Shown: in pieces, positions 26,589 to 35,187 of the stretch
How positions within the stretch are numbered: position 1 is the stretch's first letter
How the letters are laid out: each line of letters begins with the position of its first letter
Source of the DNA: Collinsella aerofaciens
GTDB lineage: Bacteria; Actinomycetota; Coriobacteriia; Coriobacteriales; Coriobacteriaceae
Direction: 5' to 3'
NCBI GenBank assembly: GCA_030826265.1
Contig: JAPJOH010000009.1
Coordinates: forward strand, 7,025-71,024
DNA: 64,000 nucleotides
Notes under the pieces: generated by a model
The model's input: the letters and a program-made list of their open reading frames with translations, nothing else
Told to the model about the DNA's origin: nothing
Databases searched by the model: none
Program-made: the position numbers and the translations under genes

Positions 26589-26820
26589 CGCCAGTCACTC
26601 CTCTACAGCTCAGGTTGTCTAAACAAATAATACTCGATTAGCGAGCTTCCGCGCCAGACAACGCAGCTAGACTGCACCGTCCAGTCGAGGATAAGCCAGC
26701 ATTTGAGTTTTCAAAATGTCCCGAATCGGCTGGGCGATTCGGGATACAATGTCAATAGAAAACGACGCACCCCGCGTAAGTGTACGAGAGCGCGGGCGGC
26801 CTAGTTTTCTGGTTTTGTTA

Positions 26821-26856
26821 AATGCCCGGGATCCTACCCCCGGGCATTCTTATTTG
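26821..26856 (+). terminator. hairpin with weak T-run, convergent with the small gene (copy 1)
   Basis: AATGCCCGGG (26821-26830) pairs perfectly with CCCGGGCATT (26839-26848), followed by CTTATTTG on the plus strand. It lies directly downstream of the stop codon of the minus-strand small gene. It could end a plus-strand antisense RNA, the peptide mRNA, or both. Confidence 0.6.
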
Positions 26857-27002
26857 CGCCTGTTGCGGCGCAAATGCCTTCCACCGTCCGCACCGCGCGT
26901 GCGCCTACGGACCTTAAACCGAACCTCATACGAGTCAAGAAACGCGATGACGAACGAGCCCACCGCCGCGAGGGCGGCGAGCGCGTTAAGGAATTTCAGC
27001 AT
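26850..27002 (-). CDS. 50-residue hydrophobic/basic peptide, copy 1 (type I toxin-like candidate)
   Basis: The ATG at 27002 has GGAGG seven bases upstream. Residues 1-25 (LKFLNALAALAAVGSFVIAF and flanks) form one membrane helix; residues 29-50 are strongly basic and rich in Arg (VRRRTRG, HLRRNRRK). The stop is TAA. It resembles, in size and charge, membrane toxins of type I systems, but no family match is claimed. It is repeated almost unchanged at 27330-27482. A TAAAAT box conserved in both copies lies ~60 bases upstream of the ATG. Confidence 0.65.
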   Translation of the reverse strand: MLKFLNALAALAAVGSFVIAFLDSYEVRFKVRRRTRGADGGRHLRRNRRK

Positions 27003-27300
27003 TTGGGGACCTCCGATCGAGTCGTCGGCCGCCCGCGCACGAGATGCGTCGCAAGGATATTTTACTGCGGCTGCACGCACTACGTCTGGTAAACGCGATT
27101 TTGACAAACATTTGTTCGATAGCTACAAACACGGTTCTTCATCCAGCGGAGCCTGGCCGCATTGTCCGGGTTTGCCCGACGTGTTTGAGTTTTCAAAATG
27201 TCCCGAATCGGCGGGGCGATTCGGGATACAATAGCTACAGGAAACGACGCACCCCGCGTAAGTACTTTGGAGCGCGGGCGACCAGTTTCCGGTGTTGTTA

Positions 27301-27336
27301 AATGCCCGGGCCTCTAACCCCGGGCATTCTTATTTG
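27301..27336 (+). terminator. hairpin with weak T-run, convergent with the small gene (copy 2)
   Basis: AATGCCCGGG (27301-27310) pairs with CCCGGGCATT (27319-27328), followed by CTTATTTG. The stem is identical to copy 1, while the loop differs (CCTCTAAC against ATCCTACC). Confidence 0.6.
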
Positions 27337-27482
27337 CGCCTGTTGCGGCGCAAATGCCTTCTACCGTCCGCACCGCGCGTGCGCCTACGGACCTTAAACC
27401 GAACCTCATACGAGTCAAGAAACGCGATGACGAACGAGCCCACCGCCGCGAGGGCGGCGAGCGCGTTAAGGAATTTCAGCAT
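27330..27482 (-). CDS. 50-residue hydrophobic/basic peptide, copy 2 (type I toxin-like candidate)
   Basis: This copy differs from copy 1 by a single residue (Gly to Arg in the basic tail, GADGRRH). Start, GGAGG site, membrane helix and TAA stop are the same. Preservation of the frame in both copies while flanking bases diverge argues that the peptide is selected for. Confidence 0.65.
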   Translation of the reverse strand: MLKFLNALAALAAVGSFVIAFLDSYEVRFKVRRRTRGADGRRHLRRNRRK

Positions 27483-27649
27483 TTGGGGACCTCCGATCGA
27501 GTCGTCGGCCGCCCGCGCACGGGATGCGTCGCAAGGGTATTTTACTGCGAGTGTATGCACCCACAGCTGGTAAACGCGATTTTGACAAACATCTGTTCGA
27601 TATTCATACGCCTGATCCATCGGACAATGGAGGCTGGCTGCGTTATCCC

Positions 27650-27686
27650 AAAAAACGGGGCAGACTCCAGTGCGGAGTCTGCCCCG
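27650..27686 (-). terminator. rho-independent terminator of the pilin operon
   Basis: CGGGGCAGACTCC (27656-27668) and GGAGTCTGCCCCG (27674-27686) form a perfect 13-bp stem; on the minus strand six T residues follow. It lies 100 bases after the major pilin stop. Confidence 0.92.
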
Positions 27687-27786
27687 AAAAGAGAATGGCA
27701 AAGCAAGAACGTGGATGGACGAGAAGAGTGTCCGCAAGTCTCATGGCCATCACATCCCACCTGCCAAAGGGATGGGTGAGCGAGCG

Positions 27787-29553
27787 TTACTCCTGCTCGG
27801 ACTCCTCAGCCTGCTTACGGCTGCGGATGAGGTGCGCCACGCCGATGCACAGCACCGCGCCACCAGCGATCCAGGTGAAGGTCACGCCGTTGAGACCGGT
27901 CAGCGGGAGGTTGGAGCCCTTCTTATCGGTAACGGTGAGGTGCACCATGCCGTCAGTGGAGTTTTCGACTTTGACGAGCGTCTGATTGTCTCCATCAGTT
28001 ACCTTAGCCTTAGGGGTAACCACGGTGGTGTCGTTCTCGGAAAGCTCATCGCTTGTAATGGTGAACGTGATGCCTTTGTCGCCGTGAGAGTTATCGTAGC
28101 CAGGTGCGGGCGTGACCTCTGTGAGGACATAAGTGCCCTCATCGAGACCGACAACGTTAATCTTGCCGCTGGAATCCGTGGTAAGCTTGGCTTTCTCGGC
28201 GTTCGTCTGTTTTACACCGGTGCAATCGATGAACATATTCTCGAGTTCGCCCTCGTCGTTCTTCTCCTGCAGCTTGAACACAACACCGGAGAGCTTCTTA
28301 GGGGTTTCCTCATTACCAACCTTGGTGACGTCAATGCCGTAGGTGTAGTCGTAGGCGGGATGCACGACTGTTGTACCTGTTTCGTTAGAGTGGGGGTTAT
28401 TGGAATAGGTCAGAGTAACGGTATTCTTCTGGCCTTTACCGAGTATATCGGCGTTAACCTTAGTAGGGTTGAGCTTTGCCTTATAGTTCACATAGATTTT
28501 GGAGCTACCACTAACGGTAATATCCTTATCCTTGTCAGATTTAATTTCTCCCTTAAGGTTGTCAAAAGAAACAACAAGCTCGTTCTTTCCTTGATCAGTG
28601 ACGTAGTTCGCAGTGTAGTAGCCTTCCTTGACCTTAGCATTGTCAATCTTGACCTCAACAACAGGTTTACCGTCGGAGAGGTTGGGAACCATCGTAGAAG
28701 GCAGATCATCAGTAAAGGTATAGCTGTACTTTTCGTAAGTATTGATATTGCTGGCCACGGTACCTGCAAGCTGGTACTCAATCAGCTGGTCGGATGCAGA
28801 GTCCGCAACCCTATTGGGCGCCTCGAAAACGTCCTTGTTCCCATCTGTCACAAAACTACCGTTGTTATCGTCCTTGACTGCCTTGGTAACGCTGGGGACA
28901 TCCTTCTTGGGCTCCACCTTTACATCTTCGCCACCGACGACAGCGAAGATCGGTGAGGTGTAAGCGTCTTTATTGCGATCTGCTCCAGTAGTTGCACCGA
29001 CCGACTTCGTTTCAAAGAGCCAGTAGCCGGCATCGATGCCCTCAAATGTTCCCGGGGTACCACTCTTCGCATCTGTCCACGTCTGGCCTTCAAGCGACTT
29101 AGCAATCATGTCGAGCACACTTCCGGCATTGACGTTATTGCCCACAACTTCAGAACTGTGGTTATTGATGAAGTTGACCCATGCCTGAGCGGAATTATCG
29201 TTAGGCAAATCACTAGGTTTAGAGCCATTATCAACATTATCAAACGCCGTAGTCACTGCAGCCTTCACGGAATTATTTGCCCAATCAATATCGGAAAGGG
29301 TCTTATCGCCAGTGGAATCCCAGACTCCCTCGCTCTTCTGGTCCTGCGTAACCTTAGCCTTGAAAATCTGGATACCCTTAAAGGTCGTATCCTTGTAGGT
29401 CTCCTCATTAATCGTCACGTTGCCACTCGTCGTAGCCACCGGCGTACCCTCAGCAAACGCCATCGTGACCGGGGCCATGACGCCGCCGAAGCTCAGCGCT
29501 GCTGTGAGGCCGGCGGTTACTGCCAGTCGTGCGATGTTCTTGTTCATGTGCAT
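27787..29553 (-). CDS. SpaA-type pilin with LPLTG sorting signal (probable major backbone)
   Basis: The 588-residue precursor starts at 29553 with GAGG seven bases upstream. It has a signal peptide (~1-35, ending near FAEG), a pilin-motif-like VKVEPKK around residue 205, Cna-B/SpaA domains, a possible isopeptide Lys in YGIDVTKVGNE and an E-box GTYVLTEVTPAPGYD. The C-terminus has LPLTG, a membrane helix and a charged tail. It is the last gene of the three-pilin operon and the most likely shaft subunit. Base composition is lower in GC than the neighbouring pilin gene, a sign of separate ancestry. Confidence 0.9.
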   Translation of the reverse strand: MHMNKNIARLAVTAGLTAALSFGGVMAPVTMAFAEGTPVATTSGNVTINEETYKDTTFKGIQIFKAKVTQDQKSEGVWDSTGDKTLSDIDWANNSVKAAVTTAFDNVDNGSKPSDLPNDNSAQAWVNFINNHSSEVVGNNVNAGSVLDMIAKSLEGQTWTDAKSGTPGTFEGIDAGYWLFETKSVGATTGADRNKDAYTSPIFAVVGGEDVKVEPKKDVPSVTKAVKDDNNGSFVTDGNKDVFEAPNRVADSASDQLIEYQLAGTVASNINTYEKYSYTFTDDLPSTMVPNLSDGKPVVEVKIDNAKVKEGYYTANYVTDQGKNELVVSFDNLKGEIKSDKDKDITVSGSSKIYVNYKAKLNPTKVNADILGKGQKNTVTLTYSNNPHSNETGTTVVHPAYDYTYGIDVTKVGNEETPKKLSGVVFKLQEKNDEGELENMFIDCTGVKQTNAEKAKLTTDSSGKINVVGLDEGTYVLTEVTPAPGYDNSHGDKGITFTITSDELSENDTTVVTPKAKVTDGDNQTLVKVENSTDGMVHLTVTDKKGSNLPLTGLNGVTFTWIAGGAVLCIGVAHLIRSRKQAEESEQE

Positions 29554-29661
29554 CTTCTTTCCTCTGCTTTCTACTTTGTAACTCATTCGATCGGTCATCA
29601 TCTGTCTGTGTCTTAGCATCTGCTTCGCTATGTCTCGCCCCGCTCTCTGTGGGGCTGCCAG

Positions 29662-31332
29662 CTACTCTTTATGGCTGCCACCTCCCCGCTTGACCAGGAG
29701 CGCGACCACGATGAGCGCGGCTCCGGCGACCGCTGCGGCGGCCGCGGCGTACATTGCCATATCGCCAGTCGAGGGCATAAAGCCTCCGGTGGTAATGCTA
29801 GGGGGTGTGCCGGTGGGCGTGTTGATGAGCGACGCCTCCAAGCTGCCCGTCGACCCGTCCGCGCTGTCGGCGCGCAGGGGCGACTCGGCCGTGATGGTGA
29901 GCTTGGGCTTGGCGGCGGCCACCTGGTCGACGTCCAGACCCTCGGCCTTGACCGTCGCGGAGCGTGTGCCCTCGAAGGCGGTGTAGCCCTTGGGCGCCTT
30001 GAGCTCGCGGACCTCCAGCTTGCCCGAGTCCACGCCCGAGACGGTCACGCGGCCGTCCTCGCCCGTGGTGACGGCGGCCTTGCCATCCGCATCCCACGTG
30101 CCGTCGGCCGCCAGTGTGCGACCGCGGTCGTCGGTGATGCTCAGGACCGCCCCGGCAAGCGGCTTGTCGCCGTCGCTGCCGCGCTTGGTGAGCGCGAGAT
30201 CCCAGGTGTAGGCGCACGCGTCGTCGCTCGGCGTGCGGGTAAAGCCGGCGTCGCCGGACTGGTCGGCAAAGGGAGAGCGCGGGTAGCGCAGGTAGACCTC
30301 GTTGGGGTTGCCCTTCGCGATGCCGTGGTTGCATGCGCTGTTGAGCGGCGCATTGTACACGGCAACCACGCGGGCGCCCGCGGTAAAGGCGTCGGCCCCG
30401 CCGAGCGCGGCGATGAGGTCGCCGGTGCGCACGGTGAAGGTCTTGCCGTCGGCCGCTACCTTGGTGGCGCACTGGGCCGTGATGTCGGTCCAGCCCTGCG
30501 CGGGCTCGGTACCGGTGCGCCCGTCCTTGCCGGTCGGGACGGCGTCAAAGCCACCGTCCGCGCCCGCCGCCACGTACACGCGCATGCTCGCGGCGACCTT
30601 GGAGGGGTCGAGCCCCGCGCTCATGGTGTCGACGAACCGCACCGTATAGGTGTCGTAGGCGGCAAGGCCCGCCGGGACCGTGGCAGAGAGGCGCCAGTAC
30701 AGGTCGTCGGCGACCGTGGCGTCGGCGGCCTTCTGCCAGGCGGCGGTGCCGTCCTCCAGCACGTGCTTGGCGACCTTGGGGGTCGCCGCCTTGGGCTTGA
30801 CGGTGACGGCGCTGCCGCCCACCAGCGCCATGATCGGCGCGGTGCCGGCTTCGTTCTGGGCGATGGCGTCGTCGTCGGCGACGATGAGCCAGTAGCCGCA
30901 GGGCAGCTCGGCCGTCGTGCCCGCGTTAAGGGCCACGGGCACGGCGCCAGAGCTCTGGAGGGAACGAGCGAGCTGTGCGCTCAGCGCGCTCGTAAGGTGG
31001 GAATCGGTGTTGAGCCACTCGGCAGCTTCCTGCGCGGTGGTCTGGGAATTGGGCGTGCCGGCGCTGTGCAGCACAGGCAGTGCGGCGTCGCGCACGGCGT
31101 CGCTTGCCCAGGCGAGGTCGGTGGCGATCTTGGCGTCGCTGTCGCCGTCGACGACGTTGGCGCTAAAGATCCGGTAGGCGTCGTAGCTGCTCGCCACGGT
31201 GCCGCTCACCGTGATGGAACCGGTCGAGGTCGGCGCGGCCTGCGCGGAAGCGGGGAACACAACCGCGCAGGTGCCGATCAGGAGGGCAAACAGCGCAAAC
31301 AAGATCGGGAAGGAGCAAACTTTCTTATTCAC
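29662..31332 (-). CDS. SpaA-type pilin with MPSTG sorting signal (probable minor or basal pilin)
   Basis: From GTG 31332, behind GGGAGG, the product is 556 residues. It has an N-terminal signal peptide ending near AQAA, two or more Cna-B-like domains, an isopeptide-type Lys in WDLALTKRGSDG and an E-box KLEVRELKAPKGYT. The C-terminal signal reads MPSTGD, a non-canonical LPxTG, then a membrane helix and a short charged tail. The start overlaps the preceding gene by 8 bases. The gene is very GC-rich. The altered signal could mean use by a different sortase, as for a basal pilin, but this is inference. Confidence 0.85.
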   Translation of the reverse strand: MNKKVCSFPILFALFALLIGTCAVVFPASAQAAPTSTGSITVSGTVASSYDAYRIFSANVVDGDSDAKIATDLAWASDAVRDAALPVLHSAGTPNSQTTAQEAAEWLNTDSHLTSALSAQLARSLQSSGAVPVALNAGTTAELPCGYWLIVADDDAIAQNEAGTAPIMALVGGSAVTVKPKAATPKVAKHVLEDGTAAWQKAADATVADDLYWRLSATVPAGLAAYDTYTVRFVDTMSAGLDPSKVAASMRVYVAAGADGGFDAVPTGKDGRTGTEPAQGWTDITAQCATKVAADGKTFTVRTGDLIAALGGADAFTAGARVVAVYNAPLNSACNHGIAKGNPNEVYLRYPRSPFADQSGDAGFTRTPSDDACAYTWDLALTKRGSDGDKPLAGAVLSITDDRGRTLAADGTWDADGKAAVTTGEDGRVTVSGVDSGKLEVRELKAPKGYTAFEGTRSATVKAEGLDVDQVAAAKPKLTITAESPLRADSADGSTGSLEASLINTPTGTPPSITTGGFMPSTGDMAMYAAAAAAVAGAALIVVALLVKRGGGSHKE

Positions 31333-34300
31333 GACGCTTACCTCCCTTCGCATTCGCCTTACGACGAATGTGCATCCAGGCCGCAGCAGCGCAAAGCACC
31401 GCCGCGCCGGCAAGGTACGTCAGAGTGACGCCCGACATACCGGAAAGAGGCAGAGTGGTGGAGTAGGTGTTGGTGAAGGTGGGGGTGGAGTCGGTGAACG
31501 TATGCTCAGTGTCGTCGGTCACCAGATTACCATTACGATCTTGAATCTGCTTGTAGGTTGCAGAGATGTCTATCTTGCCTTTAGAGTTATCAGCCGCCTT
31601 GACCGTAATTTGATAGACCGACTGGTCATACTCGTAGTTCGTGAACGGCGTCGTCGGCCGCTGTTCACGGACGTAATAGGTGAAGGTCTTGCTTGCACCA
31701 CGACCGGTAGGGTCAGATTCGAGCTTTTCGAGTTGATTGAGTTTGTACTCAATCTCGTCGAAGTCCAAGGTCTGGGACTTGGAGCCGTCAGCCTTGGTCG
31801 ACTTATCGTTGACGATGCTCGTGAACTCCTTGTCGGTCGCGAGCTGAAGCGTAAACTTCTTCATCTCGCCACCCTTGACAACCTTCGTAGCCGCCGGAGT
31901 CCAGGAACCCTTGGAGTCGTACGGCGTGTATGTGTTGGTGAAAGTCTTTGAGCTTGTTAGCGCGACGTTTGCAACGTCACCTTCGGGTATTGGATAAACC
32001 GTAGCAACAGACGTAGTACCATTAGCGGCGATTGTGGTGATTGCCACACTACTGACCGTATAGTACGTGTACTCGATATCAAGCACCTTATGCGACTTTT
32101 TTTCATCCTTTACGACCTTAGGATCTATCTTGTAGATAGTCTCGTCGCAAGTCACGCCAGAAACGGGATTGTCACCGGGGTCCTCAACGAGGTAGTAGAC
32201 GATCGAGTCATCGGAATAGACCTCGCCCAGATTAAAGGCAAAGTTGCCGCCGCCATCATTCGTGACCCCATTGCCAACTTTTGTGCAGCCATTGAGTCGC
32301 AGCTTGTGATCGGCAAACGAGGGATCCTGCTTGTTTGTACCCTGTTTGAGCAGCTGGAACTTGAACTCTCCGTCTTTAAGCGCACGACCCATTAGCGCCT
32401 TAGTGCCATTGAGCTTCATCTTGGGGTACACGCTCACCTGCATGGTGGAACCAGCGACAACGTCGCCGTTGGTCATGATGCCGCCGCCGTGGATGTTGGA
32501 TTTGTTGCCCGTGATGAAGAGCGTGGCATTATCACGGGCAAGCCCTTGATCACCATCGGAAGGATCTGCATCGAGGCCAATCATGTACTTAGCCTGGGCG
32601 CCCTCGTACTTGCCGATGGTCGTAGGCGGCTGACCGTCGATCGTGCCCCTCCAGTTGGCAGCGCCGCCACCAAGCATCTGACCAGTTACGGCAGCGATGT
32701 AGTCGCTATTATCTGACTTGCGAATCAGGAATAGATCCTTATGGCCGTTTTGCTTGAAGGTATCAGTGATTTCGCCGCCCTTAACGGTTGTGGGCTGATC
32801 TTCATTCTTACCATTAGTACCACCCGATAGGTGGGCGCCGTTTTCATCGCGGTTTCCGAAAATCGCAATACCATTGGTATCGGTAATAGCCGTTTTGCCG
32901 GTCGGGCAGGCAGCGAAGCCACCGCCATAGCCCTCGGCCGAATTGTTAGTAATCAGCGCGTTGTAAATCTTAAGAGTCGCTGAATTAACGTTTTCATCAC
33001 TGTTGCCGCCCTGGACGAACACGCCGCCACCGCCCCAGTCATTAGTGGTATTGGTCGTATCGTTGGTGATATAAGCGTGTGAACCATTCGCAACTTCAAA
33101 CACACCAACGGTAGGCGCAGCAATGCGGATACCGCCACCCTCTGAGTTTTGCGCCACATTGCTGGCGATGGTTCCACCAGAGAACGTAAACGTGGAAAGA
33201 GCCTGCTTCCAAGCGCCAGCATAAATACCGCCACCGGCCTCGGCAGAATAGTTACCGGTGATGTAGCCACCGTTAATCTTCAGGCTACCGCCATTAAAAG
33301 CAGCAATACCACCACCACCGTGGCAACCGCCGCCCTTGTGCACCCAATTAGTCGAATCGGTATCTTGGTAGAACTGATACTTGTTATTGGTGATGTAGCC
33401 GCTCGTAACGTTAACGGTTGATTCGAACGCACAGATACCTGCGCCGTAGCCAGACTGGCTACCAAACGTACCGTTGCCGGAGATAATGCTGCCATCCACG
33501 TTGACCATTGAGCCCTTAGCGTACACGCCGCCGCCATTGGGAGCGTAGTTACCTGCGATAACGCCACCGGTTAGATTAAGGGTCGAAGCAGCACCCTTTT
33601 CATTAGACACCATAATGCCAGCGCCGGTGCCCGAGGTTCCCGTAGAGGCACCGCAAACGTAGCCACCGCTCATATTGACGGTAGAACCGTTCTCGGCGTA
33701 GACCAAGTTGGCAACTTTACAGCCCTGTCCTTGCGTCAGCACGCCACTTTCAAGATTGAACGTACCGCCCTTACCATTAGTGCCATAAAGATTGATGAGC
33801 TTCAATTTGTCGTTACTATTGCACGCCACGATGGCGCCGCCGATGGTAGCTTCATGTTTATAAAGAGCCTCGGTAGTGCTAATGCCATCTGGATTTACGG
33901 ACGATCCGGTTACATAGTAGGTGAGATTTGTAGGAATATTAGAAGTCTCATCAGGGGCCACAGAGGCAAAGTTGCCATTTTTGCTAAATGTGTTGTCGGA
34001 GCATACATATTTGTCGCCCGTTGGATCATCCACTTCAGCTTGCTGACTATCCATGACGGTTAACGTCGCGCCCCCCGTAATGTTGAACAGGGGCTGGCTC
34101 GAGCTCTCGTGTTTAATTTTGTGACCGTTTAGATCCAGCGTGATCTTGCTGCCGTCCTTGCCAAGCTGGATTGTCCCGCCGGTATCGACATCATTCATAA
34201 GCTTGAAGCTAGCGACACCGCTTGCATTCTCCAACTTGTTTTTCAAATCGTCAGCGCTATTTATCTCGACGGGCGCCGCTTCGGTTTGCCCACCTTCCGC

Positions 34301-34675
34301 AGCTGCCATAACGGCGCCGTCATCCGACGACTCGCCGTCTTCGACCTGCAACTCGCCCTCAGGCTGATCCTCAGACTGACCCTGCTCAACACCATTTGAA
34401 GAGTCGGCCTCGCCGCCGTCGACCTCGTCGCTATTCTGGTTTTCGGTATCCCCGTTGGTAGTGTTGTCTACACCAGTAGACTCACTTGAGGAACCCCCCC
34501 CCATCACAGTTTCCTCGGCAGGAACCGTCTGGGCATCGTTGGCAATGGCCTGCGAGATCGGAGGCATGACGAGCGACAGTACCAGGCTCAACACGGAGGC
34601 TCCGCACAAAACGCCTGCCAGTACACGGCGCGTCGCTTTTTTACTCTGCTTAGTTTTTTCTGAATTCGCTTTCAT
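31325..34675 (-). CDS. large pilus tip/adhesin protein with beta-helix and FctA-type domains, LPLSG
   Basis: From ATG 34675, behind GGGGAGGAG, the protein is 1116 residues. A signal peptide (~15-45) is followed by a long Ser/Glu/Asp-rich linker holding Gly residues coded by a G9 tract. Then comes a right-handed beta-helix-like region with GGGIYAG, GGGVFVQGG and GGGG repeats (~150-640), and two FctA/Spy0128-type isopeptide domains (~770-1080). The C-terminus has TLPLSGMSG, a membrane helix and a basic tail. It is the first gene of the pilus operon and by size and domain type the probable tip adhesin. The polymer it binds is unknown. Confidence 0.88.
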   Translation of the reverse strand: MKANSEKTKQSKKATRRVLAGVLCGASVLSLVLSLVMPPISQAIANDAQTVPAEETVMGGGSSSESTGVDNTTNGDTENQNSDEVDGGEADSSNGVEQGQSEDQPEGELQVEDGESSDDGAVMAAAEGGQTEAAPVEINSADDLKNKLENASGVASFKLMNDVDTGGTIQLGKDGSKITLDLNGHKIKHESSSQPLFNITGGATLTVMDSQQAEVDDPTGDKYVCSDNTFSKNGNFASVAPDETSNIPTNLTYYVTGSSVNPDGISTTEALYKHEATIGGAIVACNSNDKLKLINLYGTNGKGGTFNLESGVLTQGQGCKVANLVYAENGSTVNMSGGYVCGASTGTSGTGAGIMVSNEKGAASTLNLTGGVIAGNYAPNGGGVYAKGSMVNVDGSIISGNGTFGSQSGYGAGICAFESTVNVTSGYITNNKYQFYQDTDSTNWVHKGGGCHGGGGIAAFNGGSLKINGGYITGNYSAEAGGGIYAGAWKQALSTFTFSGGTIASNVAQNSEGGGIRIAAPTVGVFEVANGSHAYITNDTTNTTNDWGGGGVFVQGGNSDENVNSATLKIYNALITNNSAEGYGGGFAACPTGKTAITDTNGIAIFGNRDENGAHLSGGTNGKNEDQPTTVKGGEITDTFKQNGHKDLFLIRKSDNSDYIAAVTGQMLGGGAANWRGTIDGQPPTTIGKYEGAQAKYMIGLDADPSDGDQGLARDNATLFITGNKSNIHGGGIMTNGDVVAGSTMQVSVYPKMKLNGTKALMGRALKDGEFKFQLLKQGTNKQDPSFADHKLRLNGCTKVGNGVTNDGGGNFAFNLGEVYSDDSIVYYLVEDPGDNPVSGVTCDETIYKIDPKVVKDEKKSHKVLDIEYTYYTVSSVAITTIAANGTTSVATVYPIPEGDVANVALTSSKTFTNTYTPYDSKGSWTPAATKVVKGGEMKKFTLQLATDKEFTSIVNDKSTKADGSKSQTLDFDEIEYKLNQLEKLESDPTGRGASKTFTYYVREQRPTTPFTNYEYDQSVYQITVKAADNSKGKIDISATYKQIQDRNGNLVTDDTEHTFTDSTPTFTNTYSTTLPLSGMSGVTLTYLAGAAVLCAAAAWMHIRRKANAKGGKRRE
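34494..34502. repeat. homopolymeric C9 (coding-strand G9) tract
   Basis: Nine consecutive C on the plus strand give ATG GGG GGG GGT on the coding strand, inside the N-terminal linker of the tip protein (about residue 60). A change of one base would shift the frame and abolish the protein. Confidence 0.95.
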
Positions 34676-34714
34676 CGATGTCTCCTCCCCAAGAGACCGC
34701 GATCTTGCTCTTTC

Positions 34715-34750
34715 ACTATCAAACGTATTTGCGCAATCTGTAATTGCGCA
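34715..34750 (-). promoter_or_regulatory. probable promoter and operator of the pilus operon
   Basis: On the minus strand TTACAG (34743-34738) and GATAGT (34720-34715) are separated by 17 bases, about 40 bases before the tip gene start. The perfect inverted repeat TGCGCAAT-n5-ATTGCGCA (34730-34750) overlaps the -35 box and is a likely repressor site. Confidence 0.6.
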
Positions 34751-35141
34751 CGCTTGTAGTACATATTGTAACGATTGTTTGAACATCTAAGCAAAAATAT
34801 CGATAGTTTTGTAGCGAATTCTCAATTCTCAATTCTCTTGACATTTGCTCGGATTTACCTTCGTTTATTCGCTATGAAATATCTATTTCTACTGGTAATT
34901 AAGCTAATTATCATTTTTTTAATAGCATTTTGTTTATTTGCACAACATTTTGCTCAAGAGCATGCGTCCTGTGAACGGTCGAAAATCGACCGTGAACGGT
35001 AGATCATTAACCGGGAGGAATAGACTACCAAGTTGATGGGAATATCTTTAACCCATCGGCAGTTGGAAGCATGATGTTCAGACAACAATATTTGAATTTT
35101 CGCACAGATTTTAGGCATCAATTCGCCCAAATCGCCTGAGG
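34751..35141. other. AT-rich intergenic region between pilus operon and HAD gene
   Basis: This stretch is clearly AT-rich compared with the window. It contains short direct repeats of TTCTCAA near 34820-34845 and the palindrome ACGGTCGA-AAA-TCGACCGT (34975-34993). No gene or RNA is recognised. It may carry additional control of the pilus operon. Confidence 0.6.
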
Positions 35142-35174
35142 CCACCGCAAAGGAGCCTGTCCCCTTTGCGGTGG
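35142..35174. repeat. 3'-end palindrome (CCACCGCAAAGG type)
   Basis: CCACCGCAAAGG (35142-35153) and CCTTTGCGGTGG (35163-35174) pair perfectly around AGCCTGTCC. It begins 13 bases after the HAD gene stop on the minus strand. Confidence 0.85.
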
Positions 35175-35187
35175 TTCTCCCCCGGCG

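Larger units (their letters stand above)
26702..27120. repeat. long tandem duplication, copy 1
   Basis: About 420 bases here recur at 27184-27601 in direct orientation, with an offset of 480-482 bases. Each copy carries, left to right on the plus strand, a TCCCGAATCG...CGATTCGGGA palindrome, a possible TACAAT box, a ~45-base divergent segment, an AATGCCCGGG hairpin, and a minus-strand 50-codon gene with its leader. Coding and leader parts are almost identical; the segment beside the hairpin and the hairpin loop differ between copies. Confidence 0.9.
27184..27601. repeat. long tandem duplication, copy 2
   Basis: Second copy of the unit described at 26702-27120. The 63 bases between the copies are unique. 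To its right a terminator (27650-27686) ends the pilin operon. Confidence 0.9.

Noticed and set aside
27184..27779. Plus-strand open frames across the tandem duplication
   Set aside because: They are antisense to the small peptide gene, lack ribosome sites and run through the hairpins.
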